A stretch of 64,000 nt of DNA from Heritiera littoralis (GCA_031772115.1 JAPDPK010000220.1:623271-687270); one strand, 5' to 3'. Positions 11,961 to 23,483 are shown, counted from the stretch's first letter. A program made the numbers and translations. Notes: generated by a model not told the origin, from the letters alone.

Positions 11961-12670
11961 CAAAAGTTAAAACTAAAAGGATGCAACAAGCCTTGGTTTG
12001 TTTTCGTTGATATTTGCCAGAGAAAAAGCTCAACAAAGCTTGAGCATGGTGGATGACAAAGTCTTCTACAATTTGATCTAAGCTCAAGTCCAACATTCTT
12101 GAAGATTTATAAGTATTGGGTCGGTTGCATGCTTTGTGCAAGCTATATTCTTTAGTTTGCATTATTAGGATTTCTTTAAGCTTATTAATTTATTATGATT
12201 ATTTAAATATTTTTATTCTTAGAGATTATAGGATATTCTTATTCCTAGGGATTATAGCTTATTCTTATTTTTAAGGTTTTTGGGGAAATAACCTAATGTT
12301 ATAATTTTTAAGGTTTCTTTTATATAGCTATATATAGGCATGTAACCTTTTGGGGAAAACATAATAATAATGCATTTTGATTTTTTTTTTATTGAGAGTC
12401 TTCTTTTCTTTGGTTCACTTGAGAACTCTTGAACTTATCAAGATCTTCCTTCTTATGTTCTTTTACCTTCCATCAACTTATACCTTAGCTTTTTTGCTTT
12501 GCTAAGCAACAGGTCTAGGTCCAATACCACAGGTTCTTGTGTTTCTATGCAACATGTCTTGATTTCTATATTTAATTCTTTACTTTTCTTTGCCACATTT
12601 TTGCTTTGTTCTTTTTGTTCTTAGAGTGTTCTTTGTTGAATCTCATCTTCTTTTGGTAAGGTTCATATCA
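11878..12670 (+). repeat. 3' LTR of the gypsy element
   Basis: This 793-bp LTR starts TGATAGAGGC and ends CATATCA, followed by target duplication AGTGG (12,671-12,675). It is the intact counterpart of 921-2222 without MITE or expanded TAA array. Many point differences separate the two LTRs, so the insertion is old. A TATA-like TATATAGCTATATATAGGC lies near 12,322. Confidence 0.92.
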
Positions 12671-12675
12671 AGTGG

Positions 12676-13590
12676 AAGGGGGGAAGGGATTGTAGAAGTG
12701 TCTAATAGGTGCAACCAATCAACTGGCAACAATATCTGGGTTTCTTAGGAATTTTTAAGGAGAATCAAATGAAAGTTTGATACTAAGTTTTGGCTTTTGT
12801 TGAGGATATAGGTTATTTGGGCATTTAAGGTGACTATGATAGGTTTTTTTGGTGATTGAAAGAAAGGAAATGAAAGGAATTTGCTCAACTTAAAGAGTTT
12901 TTTTGAGAGAAAGCTGGAGGTTGAATTGTTCAAAATGGTGACTAAAAGAGGGTTATTTTAAGGTAAGGACGAAGAGAGGATAAAGGCTATGAATTGATGA
13001 TCCTAGATATCAGGCTCAATCTCTTGTTGACAAATACCAATGATAATTAAACTTGAACTTATCACGGAGATTATTTGGCATTTAGGACGAGTACAAGAAG
13101 GTTAATTAAAATTAGGGAACAAGGATTGTCAGGCTCGGTTTAAGAGGAATAAGGAGACAAGGGAGTGTAGAAGTGTCTAACTGGTGGAGCCAATCAGTTG
13201 GTGACATTGTCTAGGTTTCTTAGGATTCTTTTTTTTGGGGAAAATCAAATGAAAGTTTAGGACTAGGTTTTAGTTTAGGTTGAAGATATAGGTTATGTAG
13301 GCATTTAAGATGACAGGGAGAGGTTTTTTTTTTTTGGTGACTGAAAGAAGGGAAATGAAAAAAATTTGCTCAAAACTTTGAGAGATTTTCTAAGAGAAAG
13401 CTAGAGGTTGAATTGTTCAAAATGATGACCAGAAAAGGCTTATTTTAAGGTATGGCTAAAAGGAGGATAAATGCTACCATGTGATGAATCTAGAGATCAA
13501 GCTCAATCTCTTGATTGATAAATCCTAAGGATAATTAACCCTAAACTTATCAGGGAGATTACTATCCTCCTTAACCCATATTTGAAAGAC
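12676..13590. repeat. Degenerate tandem repeat, unit about 465 bp
   Basis: Two successive copies begin near 12,690 and 13,155. Shared blocks include TGTAGAAGTGTCTAA, AATCAAATGAAAGTTT, GATATAGGTTAT, AGAGAAAGCT, GAGGTTGAATTGTTCAAAATG and CAAGCTCAATCTCTTG. Partial copies continue on the other side of the gypsy insertion (640-915). No coding capacity. Confidence 0.75.
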
Positions 13591-14161
13591 TTTTGAATCA
13601 TGTAAGTTCATTTTCAATCAAATCAGACTTTATCCAACCGATCAACTAGAGTTTTAATTGATTTAATGGCCATTCGCTAAGCTAAATCTAGTTATAAAAT
13701 TAAGCTCAATTTAAAATCTAATCTTAAGTTAACCCAAAATTAACCTTCGTTAGGTTATCATAGGCCTATTGATTTAGTAAAAGGTTGCGGATCAACTAAC
13801 TAGTTATTTTTGTCCTATTTCACTTTTTTGAGGAATCAATTAGTTTATTAATTAATCTAGATGTCAAATTTGATGCTTACAATACTTGTGTGTTATGTAA
13901 TCACTGTATGATCCTTTGTTTTGATAGCTGAAAATTTTTAAATTTCGTCTCATTTTTACTTGATAATTGTATGGTCAATACACAACAAAAATCCATATTC
14001 AAATTCTTGAAAACCGATTATAAAACAACCTCGAACATTGATTTTCAATTCAAACTAAGTAGTTCAAATGCAAACTAGTATGAAATAGCAAAAAACTTTA
14101 TTCAAATATACTTAGGAAAAAAAAATGTCTACACGCATTGAATATAAATTTTGAACTACCT
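13591..14161. other. Non-coding AT-rich DNA
   Basis: Nothing recognisable: no open frame of note, no clear repeat, no RNA gene. Confidence 0.6.
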
Positions 14162-14310
14162 AAAAAAAAGGCAGCCTAGTGCACAAGGTTCCCACATTGG
14201 GAGGTTTGGGGAAGATCATTGTACGCAGCCTTCCCTCAACATTAATAAAAATATTGTTTTCGCTTAGCCTCCAGGTTACAAAAAGTAACCTTTACAGTTT
14301 CACCGAGATT
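14162..14310 (-). mobile_element. Au-type SINE remnant
   Basis: The plus strand reads GGCAGCCTAGTGCAC, then GGTTTGGGGAAGATC, then TTGTACGCAGCCTTCCCT. This is the complement of the 3' half of the plant Au SINE family (consensus recalled, not searched). The tRNA-like 5' part is badly decayed toward 14,310, and the T-rich 3' end appears as the A run at 14,162. Au SINEs are tRNA-derived elements moved by LINE enzymes. Confidence 0.65.
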
Positions 14311-14573
14311 AAAAAAAAATGAACATAATTTAATTCATCATCACTATTATGATCTCTAGAACCTTTATTCAAATACTGAAATAGCTTACATGAACCAATA
14401 TAGACTTACATTAAGTCATTAAAATGAATTTTCCTTCACTCATTTTTACCCAAGGTAAGGTGTTCCTCTAATCTTTGTGCCATCATGTCTTCACGAAAAC
14501 AAAGTTTAATTAAAATGATAAAAAAGATAAAGATTCAATTTGCAAAGGAATAAGAGTATCTTGCCAAGAGAAA

Positions 14574-14798
14574 TTTTTTTTGGTGTAACCACAAGTATCC
14601 TCATCCGTTTTACGGTTTGAGACTACTCCTGTTTAGGTCGGAGTGGTAAACGGCAAAGCCCTTCCAATAGTAACGACTCTAGGATTCGAATAATGTCTAA
14701 ATTCCAAACATAGTTTGAATCCTAGAGTCATCACTGTTGGGAGAGTTTGAGCGTTTATCACTCCTGGCTCGAACGGAATTAGTTTCACCATAAAAAGA
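14574..14798. mobile_element. Foldback MITE with long inverted arms
   Basis: The left arm holds TTTTTTGGTGTAACC, GTCGGAGTGGTAAACG and ACGACTCTAGGATTCGAA. The right arm holds the same in reverse complement: GAATCCTAGAGTCATCA, GTTTATCACTCCTG and GTTTCACCATAAAAA. The element would fold almost end to end. It has no coding sequence. The target duplication could not be fixed because of the A/T runs. Confidence 0.65.
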
Positions 14799-14937
14799 AT
14801 GAAGATACTTGTAATTACATAAAAAAAATAAAATTATACTTGAAATAATGATCACCCATGCCAATGTCAGTGCCACAAGAATATAATTATACTTGAAATG
14901 AAAATGAGAAAGAGAAGGAGAAAGAGAAACACTACCT

Positions 14938-16506
14938 TTAGGAAGAAATTATAATTGTTCTCCTGAGACTTTCCCCAATAGTTAATTCTTTCATACAAGG
15001 TATGTCTTCCATAGCAAACAACATCACATGAGGCCTACTTTTATCTATATGATCATAAAGAACTCTTTGAGCAATAATATTCGGATAAGTGCTACACGTA
15101 ATCAGTCTCTCAATGCCACCTTCGTACTCACAAACAAAACTCCCTTTTGGGATGAAGCACCTTGTTCGAACACCCCGGATTCCTAGTCGACTCCTAAAAC
15201 ATTCTAGGTCAAACATTGGACCTCTTCGTTGGTGCTGCAAATGGCGTAGTCGTTGGCTCACTCTGTTAAGGCAAGATTCATAGCATTTACAAGAAGGACC
15301 GCACTCGATGATACAAGGCCTTGGATTGACAAGACATTCTTTATAGTTGTATGGGATTATTCCACCATTCTCGCTTTTGCACGAACAATCCTCCGAATCT
15401 GAACATCCATCAGTGCAATCGCAACCACTTGATCTCATGGATTCTTCATCACCACACTCCTGTCTTCTCAAACTAAACTCGAAAACAAATTTACCATATT
15501 TTCCTCTCACTTTCCGATAAGAAAAAACAAGATACAAGCCCGCGTAAACGAACTTTGAGGGTTGAGAAGATCCACTTCGGGAATCCTTTATCTTCCGGAT
15601 AACTCTGACCGGACTCTTCTTCCTCATGCTATTGTAAAGTGCACGATTTCCTCTTTCAAGCCTTTGATCCTTAGGTTTTGTTTTCGCAACACTTGGATTG
15701 CCACCAACTCCATGATAGATCAGGGAGTCCAAAGACTTATTAATGGTATCTGTCTTAATAAAATACCGTCCTGAATCAACAATGCTTGTGGCTACTATTT
15801 CCCCATTAACATTCATGTAATCAATCCCCGCTTCTAACTGACAGTGGAGGCCAATAACTCTCAATTCAGCTCTACATAGAAACTCCTTATAAACTCCAAC
15901 TCCAGGGACAGCTCCAACTCGTCGCTCTGCGTTAAGCCAACTTCCCTCCTCTCGAAGGAACATGGCAGCCTTTATATGAGGTTTAAAACTAGTATCGTTC
16001 GCCATGTATTTCTGCTTGATTTCAGAAAGTACATACCGGAAAAGTTCGATAGTCTCATCAACTTTATCGCTGGAAATACTCTCCAAGTTATGTTCAACGG
16101 ACCCGGCTAAGGGCGAACCAGTGTCCTCAGCAACATCCAAGGGATTGGACTTTCCAATCTCATTGTCCGAAGCACTGTTAAACAAGCCAGAATGTTGGGT
16201 TCTGCATTGAGAAGAATCCTGAGACTCTGGTATAGATTCTCCATAGTCCGAGTAACTGTTTGGAACCCAAAAACAAGTTTGGTTCTGACAGCCAGCATGA
16301 AAATATTTCGAACTTGGGTCTGGCTTAAAGCCCAGATCTTCACATCCTTTATGATGCTGATAAAAGGGATCGAGTTTTGGTTCGTTTGTAAAAGCTGCAT
16401 TATCGGCCATGATAATTTTACTGTAAGAAGAATAAAGAAGAACATGTATAACTAAAAGATAGTCAAAAGAAAACCTTAGATTACAAAGAGAGTATCTGCG
16501 ACCCAA
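14938..16506 (-). CDS. SUVH-family histone-lysine methyltransferase-like protein with a gutted SET domain
   Basis: SUVH proteins bind methylated DNA through an SRA domain and methylate H3K9 through SET in the nucleus. This 522-codon intronless frame has a variable N-terminus, an SRA-type region (about residues 197-348: GAVPGVGVYKEF, AGIDYM, ATSIVDSGRY, DQRLERGNRAL, PVRVIR) and a pre-SET region (362-412) with all nine zinc cysteines (C362, 364, 368, 374, 376, 402, 406, 408, 412). SET starts normally (GSFVCEYEGG) but jumps at about 466-470 to what is normally the end of the domain (YPNIIAQ... MLFAMEDIPCMKELT). The NHSC motif is not intact (TCSTYPN), the tyrosine-bearing end is altered, and the post-SET cysteines are absent. 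The YDG signature reads YAG (321-323). Met33 (codon at 16,410, MADNAAF) is a likelier start than Met1. The protein is probably catalytically dead: a DNA-methylation reader or a decaying copy. Close to SUVH5/6 in feel, but not assigned. Confidence 0.8.
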   Translation of the reverse strand: MGRRYSLCNLRFSFDYLLVIHVLLYSSYSKIIMADNAAFTNEPKLDPFYQHHKGCEDLGFKPDPSSKYFHAGCQNQTCFWVPNSYSDYGESIPESQDSSQCRTQHSGLFNSASDNEIGKSNPLDVAEDTGSPLAGSVEHNLESISSDKVDETIELFRYVLSEIKQKYMANDTSFKPHIKAAMFLREEGSWLNAERRVGAVPGVGVYKEFLCRAELRVIGLHCQLEAGIDYMNVNGEIVATSIVDSGRYFIKTDTINKSLDSLIYHGVGGNPSVAKTKPKDQRLERGNRALYNSMRKKSPVRVIRKIKDSRSGSSQPSKFVYAGLYLVFSYRKVRGKYGKFVFEFSLRRQECGDEESMRSSGCDCTDGCSDSEDCSCKSENGGIIPYNYKECLVNPRPCIIECGPSCKCYESCLNRVSQRLRHLQHQRRGPMFDLECFRSRLGIRGVRTRCFIPKGSFVCEYEGGIERLITCSTYPNIIAQRVLYDHIDKSRPHVMLFAMEDIPCMKELTIGESLRRTIIISS

Positions 16507-18256
16507 GAATAAAAACTACTAAGAGATGAGCGTAATTTCATCAAAGTTTTGTAGCAAAGCAAACGATCACTAAAGAACACGAAACTAATTGAACAGAATG
16601 CAAAATAATTTCTATTTCAATATATAACAAATAACATCAGACAAGAGTTTAAGAAAAATCAAGAAAAATTACAGAAGAAAGAAGAATGCCTGGCCGACGG
16701 AAACAAGAAGAGTAGTCTAAGAAGGATGACGAACAACCATGGAGTAGAGTAGTCTCCAGTCTCCATCCTTTTTATAACCAGAATTTGTGGCTGTTTGAAT
16801 AAAATAGAACTCTAATTAACTCCAAAGTCTCTCAAATTCGAGATCTTCTCGGAGTCCGAGGGCACCCTTAATTTCAACAAACTTGTAGCAGTGATAACTG
16901 ATACTTGGACTTGCCATAGAAAAAGACCGTCATCAATTCTCACTAGAATTTGATTAATACCTTCGGCCGCAAGAAAATATTTATTTTCCATCTAAAGCAT
17001 AATTGCAGCTGTTGTTTAAAGTAAAAAATAACAGTACCTAAAATTATGGCAAAAATATAGGAGAATTTATTGTACAATTTTTTTCGGGTTTATAAGAGAA
17101 TAATTTATCTTTACTTCTATTTTCTTATTTTTGCTATTAAATAGGGAATTATAGTATTCCTTTCAGTTTAATTGTTTACTTTTATACAGAGGTTAAGAAA
17201 ATTTTTTTGACTTTGATACAACTTATATAAATATACAAAAAAATAAACTTTTTGGATAAAAGAATAGCTTTATTTTTTGACATGCAGGATGATAAATTAA
17301 TTTTAATTTTCTATCGTAAAATCTTATTCAATTGATTATTTAATTTTAAAATATTTAAAATTTAAAAAAATTAGATTTTAACTGTTTTATCTTCTTTTAA
17401 ATTAAACAAAATTTATTTCAAAATTTGATTTCACTCTTATCACTTATTATATCATTTTAAATTAAAAAAAATTTAACCATATATTTTGATTGGAATTTTC
17501 TATTTTTAAGTTTTCATTCCATTACTTTTTCAGATTTTTTTTCCTATGTAACAAGTTTGTTTCTTTCTTTTTTTATATTGCCTTTGTTTTTTTGATCAAA
17601 CATTCAACATAAAAAAAATTAATTCATTTATTCAATCATTTTGTTTATTTATATTTTTATAAATTATTTTTAATTATATTTATGATTGTCGCTAGTTAAT
17701 TTATTTATTTAATATTTAACATTTGTTATATTTAATTTTTCTAATATTTTTCTAATTATTATTTGTTTTCAAATTATTTTTTTAATTTGTGTATTCTATA
17801 TGCATAGTAAAATTTTTAATACATTATTCAACACATATTTCAAAAAAATATATTTTTAAAATTTTATTCTATTTTAAAAATTATTTAAATTAAAATTGTT
17901 ACTCTGTATCGCAATTTAAATCTCATTCTATATTAATTTTTTTTAAAATTGTGCTTTTACGTTTTCAAATGCCAAAAACTAAAAAAAAATTGAAATGTAA
18001 AAAAAAAAAGAATATTAAGTGATAAAAAATAAAATGAATATAATTTTGAGATATTTAAAGAAAACAAATAAAATAAAATGAAAGGATTAAAATTCTTCTA
18101 TCTTAATACATACTAGAAAAATACTTGCATGTTGCTATAGGAAAAAAATTACAATTTTTTTATTTAGTATGAAAATAATGATACAAATTTATTTAAATTT
18201 TTTATTTTTATAACTATATTTATTTAATAGAATAAAAAACTTATTATGTAAAAAAT
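16507..18256. other. SUVH upstream region, then AT-rich non-coding DNA
   Basis: The first 300-400 bp upstream of the SUVH start would be its 5' UTR and promoter on the minus strand. I could not identify a convincing TATA box or start site. From about 17,050 to 18,250 the DNA is very AT-rich with long A and T runs, and I see no gene or repeat structure. Confidence 0.5.
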
Positions 18257-19986
18257 TGTCACACCTCAAGAGACGTAACAATGCACTTATCTATTACGAA
18301 ATTGCGAAAATTAGGACAACTTTTTCTTTTCTTTATAATAGTTTTCATTCGCTTAATGTAGCTTATTGCTCAAGTAGTTAACCACTTGACTTAATTTAAG
18401 TCGATTGCCTGAGATCCCCGCTTATAACATACTGATTAGTTCAATCAAAATCCATAACCATCAAATCCTAAGTTATATCGACTACTTAATTGGTAACATC
18501 TAATCTAGTCCATCAATTAAATCATAAGCTAAATTGAGTTTGTTTTGCAACCTAATAGTCCATTACAATACACATATACTCAACCACAATCACAACATAG
18601 TTATCGGTAAATGAACAATATGTCAGTAACTCCATAAATACATCCCGGCATAATATATTTCACAACATCAATACCTACTATTCTAGTACACATTCTGACC
18701 TACAAAACTATTGTAAAACTGCCTGAAAGGAACACTAAGGTGTCGTTTGGTATCGTTTCCTGTTTTCTGTTTTATGTTTTCTGTTTTTGAAAATTCTGTT
18801 TTTGTTTTATTTTGTTTTGTTTTCAATTTCTGAAAATATAAAACATGTTTGTTTCATACGTTTTGAAAACAAATATTTAAATTGATTTAGATATAATAAT
18901 TCAATTCACAAAAAAATTTTAAAAATTAAATAAAAATAATATATTTATTAAATAATAATATGTAGATAATATTAAATAATATTATTTTATATTATTTAAT
19001 ACTAATATTAAATATTTTTATTTAATCATATAAAAATTTAGTATAATTTAAATAATGTTATAATTAAATATAATAATAAATAAAATAATATTATTGAATT
19101 TAATTGTAATAATCATAAATTATGTTTAATAATAATTTTTATTTAATTGTAATAATAATATTATTACATTATTAAATAAAATATTTAACTAATTAATTTA
19201 TAATAAATTATATAGTTATTAAAATATATTATATTTAATATAAATAATATTATTTAATGTTAAGTATTTACTTATTTAATAATATTAAATTATTTAATAG
19301 TAGCAGTGATATATTTTAAATTTAAGATAAAATATAATATTAGATAATAATATTGTTTAGTAAAATAAAAATTAATTATATTATATAATAATATTAATTA
19401 TTAGCATATCAAAATTATAATAACTGATATTATTTAAAATATTTAATATATTCAATAAATTATTATAAAAGTTTAAATTAAATAATATTATAATATTATA
19501 ATTCAATGTAATATATATTTAATTGCTTTTTACGTTTTCAACTTTTCTATATTAAAATAAATATATTAATTTTAAAATATTAAATAATATTTTATATTAA
19601 AATTTAATATTATTTTATTTAAAAAATTAATTAATTTTATTTATATTTTTATTATAAAAAATATTAATTTATAGTAATATATAAACTCTATTCACTTACT
19701 TATGAACAGTAACAGAAATGAAAACATGTTTTCAAAAACAATGAAAACATGTTTTCAAAAATAATGAAAACAAGAAATTCTTGTTTCCAACAATTTTGGA
19801 AATTCTTATTTTTGTTTTCGTTTTTTGAAAACGAAAACATGTTACCAAACGCGTTTTCTGTTTCTGTTTCCAAAAAAACTGAAAACAAAAACAGAAAACA
19901 GGAAACAAAAACGATGCCAAACGAGGCCTAAGTAAATAAATAAATAAATAAATAAATACCAAACAGTTGACTGCAAAGGCTTCGGT
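18257..19986 (+). mobile_element. LTR C, head portion (outermost layer of the nest)
   Basis: It begins TGTCACACCTCAAGAGACG. Its first 480 bp parallel LTR I at 59,762 onward: the ACTTTTTCTTTTC block, then CACTTGACTTAATTTAAG, then CCTGAGATCCCC against CCTAAGGTCCCAG. A Tourist-like MITE splits it at 18,739-19,928, and LTR D interrupts it at 19,987. A short continuation appears after D (about 59,455-59,530). Probably the 5' LTR of an element whose 3' LTR is I, much deleted. Confidence 0.6.
18739..19928. mobile_element. Tourist-like (PIF/Harbinger) MITE with target duplication TAA
   Basis: The 1190-bp insert has inverted ends (left GGTGTCGTTTGGTATCG, right CGATGCCAAACGAGGCC) and the 3-bp target duplication TAA (18,736-18,738 and 19,929-19,931). 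Pairing of the arms goes on for over 100 bp in T-rich and A-rich sequence. The interior is over 80% A+T with no transposase. The 3-bp TAA/TTA duplication and the GGCCTCGTTTGG-type end fit Tourist-like MITEs, though it is long for one. Confidence 0.82.
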
Positions 19987-20739
19987 TGTCATGACTCGAC
20001 TATAAGGTACACTTGCGAACTTATCTAAATTTTATTTTATAAATTTACAAACTAATTTTTTTCTTTTAGCTTTAGTGTTTGTATTTGGTATCAGTGTAAT
20101 AACTAAAAGACACTTACTAATCTTTTCATTATTGTCACGACCCGAAGGCCGCGACAGTGTCTCTTACTTTTACGGATGCGTAGAAATTAGGGCTAATTTT
20201 TCTATTTCCTATATTTGTTTTGTCTAAGTGCAATGTAGTGAATTTTGTTTCAGGACGTTAACTCCCTCGCCTATTTTTATCACTTTACCCAGGTTATTTT
20301 CCTGCATAAAAATTACAAGAAATATCCAGCTCATGCTTCCCAAAATAGCAGTTGATTATATTCTAGCATTCCTATGACCAAGTTCATCTCCAATTCATGA
20401 CATTGTATCCTATGGTTTACATTTTCTTACTTGGTCACTTATTCATGCTATTCAATTCATATTCATACTCATGCAAAATCAACAATTCTATACTTCCACC
20501 ATTTCTATAGTCCAGATACTATTCTCTATATTAGATTACATCCCATCTAAGTACTGAATCAAAAACAGCCTGAATTGATAATAGAGACAAAAGAAGAGTA
20601 TGTATACCCAATGTTCACAAAAAAATCTCCTTGGAGAGTTGGGACTATATTTCAAGCTTGGGACTATTCGGAAAGCTCCGAAATACTCCCCCAACTCCGT
20701 GCTCAATCTGAAAAATTTAAATAGCGTTTAATGAGCAAG

Positions 20740-20762
20740 GCTCAGTAAGTCATTTATATAAG
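20740..20762 (+). promoter_or_regulatory. Putative LTR core promoter in E: GCTCAGTAAG box and TATATAAG
   Basis: GCTCAGTAAG (20,740-20,749) is followed five bases later by TATATAAG (20,755-20,762). The same pairing occurs in LTR D (24,583-24,605). The box alone is found in A, B and H and, with one or two changes, in G, J and I. A TATA box here is a plausible start of retroelement transcription; no start site can be shown from sequence. Confidence 0.55.
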
Positions 20763-21073
20763 TGCAGAGTTAGAATTATACTGTTCTATATGCAATGCAT
20801 GATGTCATGTGAGGAGAATTCATTATTGATCGTTTTCTTATTCATCATGCAGCATTTACATGTATTTTCCAACTCAATCTTATTATGCTTCAACATATCA
20901 TGAGATGTCTAAGTCTTGAAGTCATAATGTGATCTTGAACATGTAATTATGAATGAAGCAGTTACAATCATAAAACATATACTACATGTTCTTTTCCAAC
21001 AAGTTTCAAGGCATGTGAAGTATCAATACATTTCATGTGTTCTTTTAAGACATGCTTGAAATATGTAAGCGTT

Positions 21074-21300
21074 TACATTTCATGTCAAATATACTTTTTA
21101 AAGTATATTTCATATCACATATACTTTTGAAATACATTTCATATCACATATGCTTTTGAAGCACATTTCATATCACACATACTTTTGAAATACATTTCAT
21201 GTCACATATACTTTTGAAATACATTTCATGTCACATATACTTTTGAAATACATTTCATATCACATATACTTTTGAAGTATTTCATATCACATATAGCATC
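21074..21300 (+). repeat. Tandem repeat of about 30 bp in LTR E
   Basis: Seven or so copies of a unit like ATACTTTTGAAATACATTTC followed by ATATCACAT. The last copies are shortened. Confidence 0.88.
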
Positions 21301-22264
21301 AAAAATGCGTTTCATATACTGTAAATCAATATTGAGTTTAGAGTTCATTTTCATTTTAAAGCCATACTCTAAACTTCATTTCATATCATTTGAGACTAGG
21401 CTAGATCCCTATCTCTCTATCAATAAAGACTTAGTTCACTGTAGCTAGCAGTGAAGAATCATATCGTCCCCTGGAAACCACTAGGGCGCTATCTATGGCC
21501 ATAGATCTCATATCTCTCAGTCCCACTGATCAGGCAAGATTGAGACCTGTCCACGACTATTGTCGGACAAGCTTCTATGCCTAACGAGTAATCTCCAATT
21601 AGGCGGCTTCCACTGTGCTTTATTGAATTTAATTCTCTTAGGGTGCCTATAGTCTCATAAAGCAATTCAATCTTTCATATAAAAATAGTTTAATGTACGT
21701 AATGCTTTTCTGAAGATCATTTACATGTATATACGTACATATGTGAAAACTATCATTTCATTCTTTTCAAAGCCATTCAAGCATCCAAAATATTCTTGTA
21801 AACATGATAAGAATAAATCATTTCAGTTTTTCATGTATGGTAATAAGTCATGCTTGATGGCAATAAAATTCAAGGAAGTGAAATAAGACCATAAAATGAC
21901 ATGCTCATGAATTGCATGAATGTTTATCATTTCATCTCATAATATCTATGAACCTATATCATATCGATTCACTTCCGATCAATGTCTCTCACCTTGGTAC
22001 TTTATCAAGTCGAATATCATACCTACATTTCATTTCGTTATATTCAATATCTAGGTATTCAATTCATTCTATTGTAAGATTCAATCCTATACAGGATAAT
22101 CCTACTTCTACTTTATATAAACGTCTTACCTAAGGCGAATTTAGTTGAGCGTGTCCCGTGTCCAGCTGTCCTCCCATCGTGCTACACATTCAGAAAAAAA
22201 TCCAACTTAAGCATGTCTAGCCCATTTCTATGTACTTGAAAATTTAACTTCCAACTTAATACGC

Positions 22265-22474
22265 ATATATATATATATATATTCATATATATATATATAT
22301 ATAGTACACACTTAACATTGATGTATTTCAATTTCTCAAATCGAATTATCTCATCTTCCTTCCTCTCTCTATATATATGTGCATTATATTTCCACATATA
22401 TATACATATTTTTCCTTTCTTTTCATTTCTTTTCTTTTTATTTGTCTCTTACCTTGTCTTCAAGTAAGTAGCAC

Positions 22475-22508
<34 letters not shown>

Positions 22509-22562
22509 ATTCAACACTAATATAATAATAATTATAAACTCTTAAATCTATTTCTCTTATCT

Positions 22563-22608
<46 letters not shown>
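22265..22608. repeat. Cluster of (TA)n microsatellites in LTR E
   Basis: Runs of TA lie at about 22,265-22,303, 22,475-22,502 and 22,565-22,608. Another (TA)n followed by (CA)n lies at 23,487-23,548, directly after the hairpin pair. Confidence 0.9.
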
Positions 22609-23421
22609 TTTCTTTTAATTTCTTTTCCTTTTCTTTTTTTTTTTCTTTCCTTTTATTTCTTTTCTCATTTCCTTACCTTATTTTCGACTGACCATCTTGT
22701 AGGAACACCCTCACAGCAGCCTCTAACACCCCGTGAACAGCCCTTGAACGCCGGCTGTAACCACCACCAAAGGCCGCCTGTTCTGGCCCTTGAAAGCCCC
22801 TTCGTTTGTGGCAGGAAACGCCCAGCTCAACCACCACAAAGATCACTTCTTAGTGTTCTGATTCAACACCCACATCTAGCCAACAATGTCTTCTTTTCCA
22901 TAACCTTGACTCCTCCGTTCTGCCCCCCTTAAACCCTAACCTAGCATTTCAAAAGATCACAGCCTATCCCTTTTTATTTTCAGCTTGTGATACCACCAGT
23001 ACAGCCCTCGTTACTGCCCTATACTCAATTTGTAAATGCCACGCACAATCCCTCCTTTAAATCAGTTTCCTACCTTTGTTTCTTGTATTCAAATGGCGTC
23101 ACTGCATCCTTCCTTTTTCAGCCTTCACCAATACCATTTTTGTCTTCTCTTTTCTCAGATCAAGCTTGTTTTCCGACAAGCACTTCCAGCCGTCCGTTTT
23201 CTGCTACATTACCAGCCTCAACTCGAAGCCCCTTGCGCCTGCTAGCACTTCATCGTGGTCTATTCTGCTTAGACCAAAAACGTGCATCATGAGGAGGGGA
23301 AAGGAAGGCACGGTGGAAAGAAAATGAAGCTTAAAAATTTTCACAGAGGAAACGGAAAAGAAAGGTAACAGGGGTGTGTTCTTGAGCTTTGAAAATAATG
23401 GCAAAAAAATTTAAGGACGTG

Positions 23422-23483
23422 ATAGGGAGACAGTATTGTCTCCCTATGACAATGACGGGTTAGTGGGTGTTTCCCACTAACCC
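23422..23483 (+). other. Two adjacent perfect hairpins in LTR E
   Basis: Hairpin 1 (23,422-23,447): stem ATAGGGAGACA / TGTCTCCCTAT, 11 bp, loop GTAT. Hairpin 2 (23,457-23,483): stem GGGTTAGTGGG / CCCACTAACCC, 11 bp, loop TGTTT. Hairpin 2 has counterparts at the same relative place in LTRs D, G, H and J. It could act in RNA 3' processing, dimerisation or transcript stability; this is inference. Confidence 0.8.

Noticed and set aside
23036..23327. Overlapping short open frames in all three plus frames
   Set aside because: A GC-richer, stop-poor zone of LTR E; three overlapping frames without domains are expected by chance.
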